Of a stretch of DNA of 23,009 nucleotides, positions 15,805-22,605 are shown piece after piece. The DNA is from a virus. The notes beneath the pieces were generated by a model that was given only the letters and a program-made list of their open reading frames with translations, did not search any database and was not told where the DNA came from. Within the stretch, counting starts at the first letter, position 1. Each line of letters starts with the position of its first letter. The DNA lies in IMG/VR virus record IMGVR_UViG_3300041402_001054, positions 1-23,009 of that record. One strand, written 5' to 3'. The translations under genes and the position numbers were made by a program.

Positions 15805-16518
15805 TTATCTCACGGCTTCACTTAATCTTCCTCTCCTGTTATATTTAAGCGAAGGTTTTATTTTCAAGAGCTTATCCCTAACCCTAGAAAGTTCTCTGTC
15901 GTAGATTTTCCCGACCTCTATGGCTCCAGATTCATCTGCAATCTGACATTGAAAGACTGCATCTATGGATATTAATTTATGTGCTGGTGCCGGAAAAGGA
16001 GGCGTTGCTATGTTAGGAGAGGTGTCTGAAGTATCATGATTAAGATCTGGAACCTTATAAAAATAATAAGCTTTATATCTATCCGCTAGCGTTGATGGCG
16101 GGATGGGCCTTAATCCAATGACTCCTTCTTCTTCCCAGAACCAAACTTTAGGCTCTGCCACTTCATTGATGCTGCCCACGAATTCATAAAGTTGATCAAG
16201 CTCTATATAAGTCAATCCATGTGGCTTCTTAGCTCCTAAATTATGAAAAATATCTTCCATCATAAGAAAATCGGTTACAGATAAATCATCTTCAATATCG
16301 TATTCCCATTTATTTATTTCCCTTGAGATCAAGAATTTCTTTCTAAAATATTGCGGTATAATGGGGATTAGATCTAATTGAACATTCTGCTGAGAAATAT
16401 TTATAACCTCGTTAAGGTCAAATATATCATCATCCTCATCTTTGACCTGTCCTTCCGGGAGTTCCGATAATTCGTCAAGTAAAAAGCGGGCGTAATTTCT
16501 GATTGCTAGCCTATTCAT
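15805..16518 (-). CDS. Head-tail adaptor-like protein (T7 gp11 / P22 gp4 position)
   Basis: A 237-residue soluble protein. The N-terminal helices (MNRLAIRNYARFLLDELSEL) contain the FDLNEVINISQQNVQLDLI stretch typical of adaptor proteins, which usually carry a WxDxEIxxxINxAxxxL pattern. A beta-containing middle (YIELDQLYEFVGSINEV, then VWFWEEEGVIGLRPIPPS) and a late helical region (EVGKIYDRELSRVRDKLL) match the usual adaptor order. Adaptors form the dodecameric ring under the portal that receives the nozzle. The direct junction to the nozzle gene supports this. GGAGG precedes the ATG. The call relies on pattern and synteny; sequence similarity to T7 gp11 itself is not obvious. Confidence 0.6.
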   Translation of the reverse strand: MNRLAIRNYARFLLDELSELPEGQVKDEDDDIFDLNEVINISQQNVQLDLIPIIPQYFRKKFLISREINKWEYDIEDDLSVTDFLMMEDIFHNLGAKKPHGLTYIELDQLYEFVGSINEVAEPKVWFWEEEGVIGLRPIPPSTLADRYKAYYFYKVPDLNHDTSDTSPNIATPPFPAPAHKLISIDAVFQCQIADESGAIEVGKIYDRELSRVRDKLLKIKPSLKYNRRGRLSEAVR

Positions 16519-16529
16519 TCTTCCTCCGT

Positions 16530-16760
16530 TTATTTTTTCACAAAGGGAATGATACCCTTAACATCTGTCCAGGTGATCATCCCGTCAACAAATAAGGTTC
16601 CGATAGAAAGCAACCCTGCGTATAAAATCCACATATCTTTTCCTGCGGTGATATTTCCTCCGAATAGAACTGCATAAAACGCTGCAGTAATTAGCCCTAC
16701 GTTTATCAACCACATCACCTTTCTGCCAAAGTTTCGACCTTTCTTTTCATTATTTTCCAT
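16530..16760 (-). CDS. Small two-TM membrane protein, holin candidate
   Basis: A 76-residue protein with a basic, polar N-terminus (MENNEKKGRNFGRK) and two transmembrane helices (about 16-34 MWLINVGLITAAFYAVLFG and 43-61 MWILYAGLLSIGTLFVDG) joined by a short polar turn. The C-terminus is short and ends in VKK. This is the shape of class II holins, with both ends inside. AGGAGG lies seven bases before the ATG. Its place between a beta-helix gene and the head-tail adaptor, far from the endolysin, is unusual for a holin. It might instead be an unrelated membrane protein working with the exported proteins encoded just upstream. Confidence 0.55.
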   Translation of the reverse strand: MENNEKKGRNFGRKVMWLINVGLITAAFYAVLFGGNITAGKDMWILYAGLLSIGTLFVDGMITWTDVKGIIPFVKK

Positions 16761-16770
16761 CTTTTTCCTC

Positions 16771-18378
16771 CTATCTTATTACAAACACATCTCTTATTAG
16801 CAGGATGTCTCTAATCAGAGCTGTAGGAATGTCGCCCTGCTGCTTCTCATGCACCCCTACGTCTGGAGCCGTCCCCGACCAAACCATATTACCGAAATAA
16901 TCAAGTGATAACCCGACATCGACTCCTGCATCCTTACATGGTGAGCCACCCTGAATGCGGAAATCATTACCTGCCTTATTTACAAACTGTGCATCTTCCC
17001 ATAATCCGTTTGTATCCCAGCCTGTATCAGTTTTATAATCCGCAAAATCACCAGCGAAAAAATCATCAGGGGACAGGTTAGCTACGGTTACATATACGGC
17101 TCCCACAGAGTTGTACCATAAGTTATAATCACAAGCTGTTATCATGCTAGAATTTTGCACAATAAGACATCTTCCATTAACATCAATCCCTATGTTGTTT
17201 TTTAATGTAACTCCACTAATCCCCGGACCCCAGATAAAAAAGGCATTAGTAGTATATATAGACCCACTACGATGCCTGCATACCATATTGTTATAGATGC
17301 TAACTGTCGTGGTGTATTGACCTATTTGTACGCCATTCTGGTCACAATTATAGAGAAGATTGAAAGAAATCTCCATATTCGTGACTTTATTACTACTAGA
17401 AGACCCCTGTGAATATATCCCATTGCCAGCATAGCCAGCACCGTAATCAGAGGTAAAATAAAGCAGGTTACGCCTAATAATCGGGCCTGAATGAGTGCCA
17501 TTCGGACATTGAACATCAATGAGAGTATGGTAACAATCCCATATTTCATTATCCTCTATGATGTTGCCGATACTCGATCCTCCATTACCAGTAAAATTAA
17601 ATACTCCATGATTCCCGCAGTTGTTGATTGTGTTGTTTTTTGCTGTACAATAATCTGCCCGTTCAAACATAACGCCATCACATTGACCACCATTCTTGGG
17701 AGCAAAATGATGTATAAGACATCCATCAACTATGATATGGGCAGCATCATAAGTTCGTACACCATATTTATCGGCATAGGCTAATTCAAGATTTTCAACA
17801 GTGATATAACTTTTTTCTTGTATCCAAAAACAATCCTCTCTTTGTGTCGCCTCTACAGAATTATATCTTGTATCGGGGTCAGTGATAGCATAACAGTATA
17901 AGTATGGTGAGGACCAATACCAATCATACTCTGACTCGGGACTACCATCTTCTGTTCCCCATGTTACACTGTCGTCTGTTTCAACGAAAAACACTCCAAC
18001 AGGGTCAGAACCACAAGTTGCTCTCCAGACATTTGAGCCTTGGTCAGCCCAAGAAGTAGGAGCAGCTGAACCGAAAATCTGAGGTAAATCTCCACTTCCG
18101 TAAGCACCGAACGTAATTTGGCCACCAGAATCACCAGAAAAAAGAACAGTCGCTTGCTCTCGCCAAGTATCACCCCTATTAAAGTAAATATTATCACCAG
18201 GGGAAAAACCCGGACTTGAACCATAACTCATAACTTTGGCTATGGTTTCCCAAGGGAAGCCGACTAAACCACTATTGCTGTCGCTTCCCGTAGGGGCATT
18301 GGCCACATAATACTCTGTTGCCATTAAAGGAGACAGCAAGAGAACTAGAAAGGTTAGACAGGCTAACAATCTTTTCAT
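16771..18378 (-). CDS. Right-handed beta-helix protein with signal peptide
   Basis: Start chosen at 18378: AAAAGGAGG (18394-18386) sits seven bases upstream, inside the end of the previous gene; the frame from 18399 begins before that site. The 535-residue product starts MKRLLACLTFLVLLLSPLMA, a clean Sec signal with an LMA cleavage site, and the mature part begins TEYYVANAPTGSDSNSG. The PWETIAKV and PGDNIYFNRGDTWRE motifs mark secreted or phage beta-helix proteins. Repeated beta rungs with Asn ladders follow (ITVENLELAY, HIIVDGCLIHH, NIIEDNEIWDC, NMEISFNLLYNC, GVTLKNNIGIDV). After DVGVHE the C-terminus ends in a hydrophobic period-7 tail (IRDILLIRDVFVIR). A carbohydrate-related role is likely for the fold; no catalytic triad is assignable. 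Confidence 0.75.
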   Translation of the reverse strand: MKRLLACLTFLVLLLSPLMATEYYVANAPTGSDSNSGLVGFPWETIAKVMSYGSSPGFSPGDNIYFNRGDTWREQATVLFSGDSGGQITFGAYGSGDLPQIFGSAAPTSWADQGSNVWRATCGSDPVGVFFVETDDSVTWGTEDGSPESEYDWYWSSPYLYCYAITDPDTRYNSVEATQREDCFWIQEKSYITVENLELAYADKYGVRTYDAAHIIVDGCLIHHFAPKNGGQCDGVMFERADYCTAKNNTINNCGNHGVFNFTGNGGSSIGNIIEDNEIWDCYHTLIDVQCPNGTHSGPIIRRNLLYFTSDYGAGYAGNGIYSQGSSSSNKVTNMEISFNLLYNCDQNGVQIGQYTTTVSIYNNMVCRHRSGSIYTTNAFFIWGPGISGVTLKNNIGIDVNGRCLIVQNSSMITACDYNLWYNSVGAVYVTVANLSPDDFFAGDFADYKTDTGWDTNGLWEDAQFVNKAGNDFRIQGGSPCKDAGVDVGLSLDYFGNMVWSGTAPDVGVHEKQQGDIPTALIRDILLIRDVFVIR

Positions 18379-18379
18379 T

Positions 18380-19048
18380 TCAAGGCCTCCTTTTAGCAAT
18401 AAGCAATAGAGACGCTAAGAGAAAGTTTATCCCAAAGAAGATAGCATTTTCTTCTCCATTCCCATTCTCATCCACATAAACCTCAATCTTCGTAATAATA
18501 GCAGTCATGTTTGCTAAAGGAGTATAACCAACCGTTTGAGTTAAAGTATCATCAGCCCCAGGTGTATTGTGATACATCCCATCGCTAACTGACTCATCGT
18601 ATGACCAATTCTCTCTATCAACCATATAAATATGAAAGCCATATCTTTCTGTCTTATCAAAAGCGAAGGTAATCTCATCGCTAACTTTCTCTTGATCCGC
18701 ATTACAGCTAACACCATCATTATCCCCTTCCCATGTAATTCTTTGAAAGGTTCCTTCATCTTCATCACCAATCGCATCGTCCATGTCATCAGCGGTTGTC
18801 ATTAGACCAACAGAGGTCCCATCTAAAGTTGCTGCACCCCAACTCCAAGCGGTAACTGTTATTCTGATTTTAGAACCACTGAAAGCCGAAGTACCCGCAG
18901 GTAATATGTTCCTATAATTTCTTCCTGCACTCCCTAAACCAAGGTCAGGTGTTGATTGCCAAGCTATTTCCCAACCTGGACTGCCCGTTCCTGTAGTAAA
19001 TAATAAAAGCGTGAGGCATATTACAACTAAAGCAATTCTCTTCAACAT
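18380..19048 (-). CDS. Signal-peptide protein with phage decoration/fibre-like domain and C-terminal TM
   Basis: A 222-residue protein. The N-terminus MLKRIALVVICLTLLLFTT is a Sec signal. The acidic beta-rich middle (about 27-195) has the pattern of a domain seen in phage fibre and decoration proteins: GRNYRNILPAG, SKIRITVTAWSWG, TSVGLMTTADD, FQRITWEGDNDGV, KVSDEITFAFD, TAIITKIEVYVDE. The C-terminus has a hydrophobic segment (202-218, FFGINFLLASLLLIA) ending in KRRP, which looks like a membrane anchor or surface-sorting tail. The KRR codons are AAA-AGG-AGG, which is also the Shine-Dalgarno of the next gene, so the basic end may partly be a by-product. AAGGAGG precedes the ATG. Confidence 0.65.
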   Translation of the reverse strand: MLKRIALVVICLTLLLFTTGTGSPGWEIAWQSTPDLGLGSAGRNYRNILPAGTSAFSGSKIRITVTAWSWGAATLDGTSVGLMTTADDMDDAIGDEDEGTFQRITWEGDNDGVSCNADQEKVSDEITFAFDKTERYGFHIYMVDRENWSYDESVSDGMYHNTPGADDTLTQTVGYTPLANMTAIITKIEVYVDENGNGEENAIFFGINFLLASLLLIAKRRP

Positions 19049-19058
19049 CTATACCTCC

Positions 19059-21104
19059 TTATGTGATAAGGTCTACGTCCGACATAATTGATAGCCAATA
19101 ATCAGTTCCATCAAAATAGAAGGCAACTATGTCCACGTCTGCATTTCCTGTTGAGAGTGTAGGTGCTGTTCCGCCTGCTGCTCCTATATGAGTATCATGC
19201 GTCCAGTCAATCGTATCATCTCCATCTCCCTGAACAATTACTAGAATCAAATTACAAGCTCCAGGTGGATCGGTAAAAGACATATCTAGATTCACGCCTG
19301 TAATTGTGACCTTTTGCTTCTGTCCGTTAGTCCAATCTATTGTAAAAGCTCCACCTTCCGCACCCTCATCATACTCAGCATCGAAGGTGATTATCTCGTT
19401 CACAACGAGGGTGTCTAGTATCAAGTCTTTAGACCACGACTTTATCCCTCCCGTAGTGCAAACAAGAATACTCCCATTAGCACCAGGAAAGGCCGTAGGG
19501 ACTGTATAAATTGTGTCCCCAGACTGAACTCCTACTTGATCCCCGTAAACGTCTCCATCCGCATCCTGAAGTTTCATCACTCCTGCGTTACCGGCAGCTC
19601 CAATAGCGACACCTCCTGGAATCGGTACTATAGCAGTACTCCATTCAATGTCTTCCGTAGTATCATTGTAGAACGGAAACTTATCTGCATTAGGGTCGGT
19701 CAGGTTTGTGAGTTCTGTCAAGACGGCATTCTGAGCCTGAACATCTGCGCCTATTTCCACTCCCAAAGCGGCCCTTGCTGTAGCATGATCCGCAAGGCTC
19801 AATGTGACAAAATTGCCTCCGTCAGCCATTGTGAAATGATTCGCAGTGAACCGGAATAATCCATCACCACCTGCGACTCCGAAATAATCTTCAGTCGCAC
19901 CAGCGTCTACTTTTAATTTGAATGTAGCAGCCGCCCCCAGTTGAGTATCCGTACCATCCTCATCAGTGAACCACAGTGTATTAGGAGCGCCAGCATCTAC
20001 CCATATTTGACCAGATCCCCCTATATCTGCATCTGCTTCTGCCTGTTCGATTAGATAAAAACTATTAAGTCCCGTAAGGTTCTGACCATTCCAGGCAAAT
20101 CCAGCTCCAGCTGTATTGCTCAAGTCAGCCATAAATGCGGCGAACGATACGTTTGCAAGCAATGTCTGTACGTTTGCCGAGGGAGCTATTCCAGCGTACG
20201 TGTCAAGAGCAGCACCCCAAGCTTGAACATCATTCCCTATCTGTAAACCTAAAGCAATTCTGGCTGTGGCGTGATCAGCAAGACTAAAGGTAACGAAATC
20301 GCCACCATCTGCCATCGTAAAATGGTTTGCGGTGAATCGAAATAATCCGTCGCCTCCAGTAACCCCAAAATAATCAGCAGTCGCACCAGCATCAACTTTC
20401 AATGTGAAAGCATCTACGGCTCCAGCTACCCAGGTTGGAGCAGCGGCAGCTCCATTTGACTTTAAAAATTCCCCATTCGCACCCAAAGCTAATTCTATAA
20501 TTGTATTAGCGCCATTGGAATGAAATAGCCTCCAATTTGTTGGGGTGGCGAGGGTATCCAGGTCTGCATCAGAAGCCTGGGCACTAATGTCTGCTAACAC
20601 ATTTGCAACTGTTCTTTCCTCAAATCCATCAACACCATCAACTCTAATATATCTACCAGCAGTTGTAGCTACTGCGGATAAGTCAGTCAAGGCAGCATCG
20701 TAAGCGTTGAAATCAGTCCCTACTTCTAAATCTAAGTCAGTCCTAGTTTCTGCATAGCTTCTGCCTTCAATAGTGTCAGCGTCGGTGAACTTAGCAAAGT
20801 CGTTGTCTACTGGAACCCCACTCGTATCTACGCCTCCGCCTCCTCCAGCAGTCAAATCTGTTGCGTTTCCAGCGTCGTCCTTGTAGTAAAGCTTACCAGT
20901 GTCCCCCAACACGTACAACATCCCGTAACCCACTTTGTGAGTCGGTGCTGCCGAAAGTTCCTTGAGCTCTAGCCACTTTTCAAAAACTGCCTTGTCAATA
21001 AATGGGGGTATAGGATAAATCAGTGGTATTTGACCTACGGCAAGATTAGCAGAGCTAAAAAAAAGAACGCTACATAATGTTAAAACCAATAATATCTTTT
21101 TCAT
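19059..21104 (-). CDS. Tail fibre-like protein with signal peptide and internal repeats (681 aa)
   Basis: Start set at 21104, where the ATG overlaps the upstream stop as ATGA behind CAGGAG; the frame from 21149 adds 15 residues without support. The product opens MKKILLVLTLCSVLFFSSAN, a Sec signal. Next come a tag motif (GDTGKLYYKDDAGNATDL), a Gly5 linker and fibre repeats. Three copies of an AR(T/A)xLGxEIGxDVQA-type motif lie near 117, 276 and 438. A larger ~61-residue unit with DYFGV(T/A)GGDGLFRFT occurs twice, near 233-293 and 395-455. A second tag (IWVDAGAPNTLWFTDEDG) lies between them. The C-terminal ~120 residues (GGAFTIDWTNGQKQKVTITG, AFYFDGTDYWLSI) look like the beta knob common at phage fibre ends. 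Likely role: host-surface binding; the export signal is unexpected. Confidence 0.75.
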   Translation of the reverse strand: MKKILLVLTLCSVLFFSSANLAVGQIPLIYPIPPFIDKAVFEKWLELKELSAAPTHKVGYGMLYVLGDTGKLYYKDDAGNATDLTAGGGGGVDTSGVPVDNDFAKFTDADTIEGRSYAETRTDLDLEVGTDFNAYDAALTDLSAVATTAGRYIRVDGVDGFEERTVANVLADISAQASDADLDTLATPTNWRLFHSNGANTIIELALGANGEFLKSNGAAAAPTWVAGAVDAFTLKVDAGATADYFGVTGGDGLFRFTANHFTMADGGDFVTFSLADHATARIALGLQIGNDVQAWGAALDTYAGIAPSANVQTLLANVSFAAFMADLSNTAGAGFAWNGQNLTGLNSFYLIEQAEADADIGGSGQIWVDAGAPNTLWFTDEDGTDTQLGAAATFKLKVDAGATEDYFGVAGGDGLFRFTANHFTMADGGNFVTLSLADHATARAALGVEIGADVQAQNAVLTELTNLTDPNADKFPFYNDTTEDIEWSTAIVPIPGGVAIGAAGNAGVMKLQDADGDVYGDQVGVQSGDTIYTVPTAFPGANGSILVCTTGGIKSWSKDLILDTLVVNEIITFDAEYDEGAEGGAFTIDWTNGQKQKVTITGVNLDMSFTDPPGACNLILVIVQGDGDDTIDWTHDTHIGAAGGTAPTLSTGNADVDIVAFYFDGTDYWLSIMSDVDLIT
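19740..19921 (-). repeat. Fibre repeat, copy 2 of 2
   Basis: Encodes about residues 395-455 of the fibre protein (LKVDAGATEDYFGVAGGDGL ... HATARAALGVEIGADVQA). It is matched by 20226-20408. Protein identity is high, but many third codon positions differ, so the duplication is old and kept under selection for the protein sequence. Confidence 0.8.
20226..20408 (-). repeat. Fibre repeat, copy 1 of 2
   Basis: Encodes about residues 233-293 of the fibre protein (LKVDAGATADYFGVTGGDGL ... HATARIALGLQIGNDVQA). It is the partner of the copy at 19740-19921, about 490 bases away, in the same orientation and reading frame. Confidence 0.8.
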
Positions 21105-21577
21105 CTTAATCTCCTGGCCATTGATAACCTTGCATTTATAGCCGTGCAATTCCCTGCTCCACTATTCACCTTGATCCGATAAAGCTTGACATGGGTTGCA
21201 CCATAGAATTGAACCTGAGTAGTTATTCTGACAACGCTTGAGATTGAATTTACGTCTGTATTGGCCTGGATCCTAAGGTAAGCATCAGCAGCTATTCCTG
21301 TTGACCACGTAGAACCTTGATCTGTTGATACGGCAAATTCAAAATCAACGCTAACGGTAGCAGCAGCGGCCGGCGTAAACCAGACTGTAATTGCTCCCCT
21401 GTCATTCTGGCCACCTATGGAGATCTTGCTAGACGTAATAGCTCCTCCATCAACGACGGTAATGTTGTCGTTTACATCTACTGCTGTAGCAAAGAAATTT
21501 CTTACATATCCCTGAGATCCCATCAATGGCAAAATAAACAGTAATAGAAAAATACTAAGTATGATTTTTTTCATCAT
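21101..21577 (-). CDS. Small signal-peptide protein with beta-sandwich domain (158 aa)
   Basis: The product starts MMKKIILSIFLLLFILPLMG, a strong Sec-type signal peptide; either of two adjacent ATGs behind AAGGAG could serve. The mature part (about 24-158) is beta-rich: SSKISIGGQNDRGAITVWF, VDFEFAVSTDQGSTWSTG, SSVVRITTQVQFYGATHVKL, CTAINARLSMARRLR. The FAVSTDQGSTW pattern and alternating strands suggest a jelly-roll or Ig-like fold, like small phage decoration proteins. The family is not recognised. It is the first gene after the terminator at 21597-21623, and its stop overlaps the ATG of the fibre gene, so the two are translationally coupled and may work together as base and fibre. Confidence 0.6.
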   Translation of the reverse strand: MMKKIILSIFLLLFILPLMGSQGYVRNFFATAVDVNDNITVVDGGAITSSKISIGGQNDRGAITVWFTPAAAATVSVDFEFAVSTDQGSTWSTGIAADAYLRIQANTDVNSISSVVRITTQVQFYGATHVKLYRIKVNSGAGNCTAINARLSMARRLR

Positions 21578-21596
21578 CTTTCTACTCCTTTTTTGT

Positions 21597-21623
21597 GAAA
21601 AAGGGGAGGACTTGCCCTCCCCA
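21597..21623 (-). terminator. Intrinsic terminator after the beta-helix gene
   Basis: On the minus strand GGGGAGG (21622-21616) and CCTCCCC (21609-21603) form a 7-bp GC-rich stem with a 6-base loop, followed directly by TTTTT (21602-21598). It lies between the stop of the 311-residue beta-helix gene and the ribosome site of the next gene. Only about 20 bases separate it from the next start, with no room for a full promoter, so it probably acts as a partial terminator that lowers downstream expression. Confidence 0.85.
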
Positions 21624-21659
21624 TTAAATCATTCCCTTAATTTCTCAAAGAGTTCTATT

Positions 21660-22595
21660 TTAGGATTGTGTCAGCAATGTGCCATTCAGATAGCAGTTGT
21701 TGTACTTGGCATCGGCAGCGTTGTGTGCAGGATCCATGGCTTCCGCTTGGAAGTTGGTATTCGCTACCTGAACAAGGCTAGAATCATCATCGAGTCCGAG
21801 TGCTAGGGCAATTGATCCATCTCCTATTTCGCTGTTCTTGAGAATCGTCATAGAGGGTACGGAGTTTCTATGGAAGAAGATCCCCTTTTGATCAGCACCA
21901 CGAACAATAATCTCTTCAAGGATATTTCCGCTTGCCTGTTTCTGGGCGGCATTATCAGTAACAACATAGATCCCATTTCTCGCCATCTGGATGACAACAT
22001 TGGAAAGTCTGTTTCCGGTCATGTCCTTTACGATCTCTAGTCCCCTGGTTGTCGTTGGGCTTCCTCCTGGCAATCCGCAAAGCAGAATATCTACCAGCAC
22101 ATTTCTATTGAAGTTATCAACTTGGAATATAGGGTCTGTGTCGGGACACTCGAAACAAAGATTCTCGAGCCTGGAGTTGATTATGGACGTACAATCAACC
22201 GGGCTTCCGGCAACTGGCTTGATGGTTACGCCTCTTTCCCCGTTAAGGTCAAAAGCATCACCAAGGCCAATCATGCTACAACCATAAGGCATTGATTCAA
22301 GATTCTCTGCGTATTTCCCAGGTGCGATATAGCAAACATCGGCTCTAGCCCAAGGTGACTCTGCCCAATCAATCCGAGCGTTCATTGCAGTAATGGCTGC
22401 TTCGATTGTCGCAAATGCCCTATCAAACGATAGGCCATTATGCCTGTCACTTCCATCCTTGCCATCAACGTGGAATTGCACGGATCGTACAGGGGTTAGC
22501 CCTTGCCCTTGCATGAATTCAACCCGCCTGAGAAACCGGATCTTCCTTCCGATTTCGGCATAACCACGTCTTTGTCTTCTTACTCTTAAATACAT
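21660..22595 (-). CDS. Beta-helix virion protein without signal peptide (311 aa)
   Basis: The N-terminus is very basic (MYLRVRRQRRGYAEIGRKIR) and has no export signal, unlike the four genes that follow. From residue 40 the motif DGKDGSDRHNGLSFDRAFAT, then IEAAI, marks the start of a beta-helix of the type found in many environmental phage genomes. Later rungs (CSMIGLGDAF, RLENLCFECPDTD, GLEIVKDMTGNRLSNVVIQM, GNILEEIIVRG, PSMTILKNSEIG) continue the solenoid. Its place just before a terminator, near what would be the head-gene end of the operon, and its lack of a signal peptide suggest a true virion decoration or spike protein. AGGAGGT precedes the ATG. Confidence 0.7.
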   Translation of the reverse strand: MYLRVRRQRRGYAEIGRKIRFLRRVEFMQGQGLTPVRSVQFHVDGKDGSDRHNGLSFDRAFATIEAAITAMNARIDWAESPWARADVCYIAPGKYAENLESMPYGCSMIGLGDAFDLNGERGVTIKPVAGSPVDCTSIINSRLENLCFECPDTDPIFQVDNFNRNVLVDILLCGLPGGSPTTTRGLEIVKDMTGNRLSNVVIQMARNGIYVVTDNAAQKQASGNILEEIIVRGADQKGIFFHRNSVPSMTILKNSEIGDGSIALALGLDDDSSLVQVANTNFQAEAMDPAHNAADAKYNNCYLNGTLLTQS

Positions 22596-22605
22596 CTTTT
22601 ACCTC

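Noticed and set aside
16771-18378. Lipoprotein reading of the early Cys in MKRLLAC
   Set aside because: The Cys precedes the hydrophobic core, so it cannot be a normal lipobox; an ordinary signal peptide with cleavage after LMA fits better.
18379-18399. Upstream start for the beta-helix gene at 18399
   Set aside because: The extension MLKGGLE covers the Shine-Dalgarno itself; the ATG at 18378 is correctly spaced and gives a clean signal peptide.
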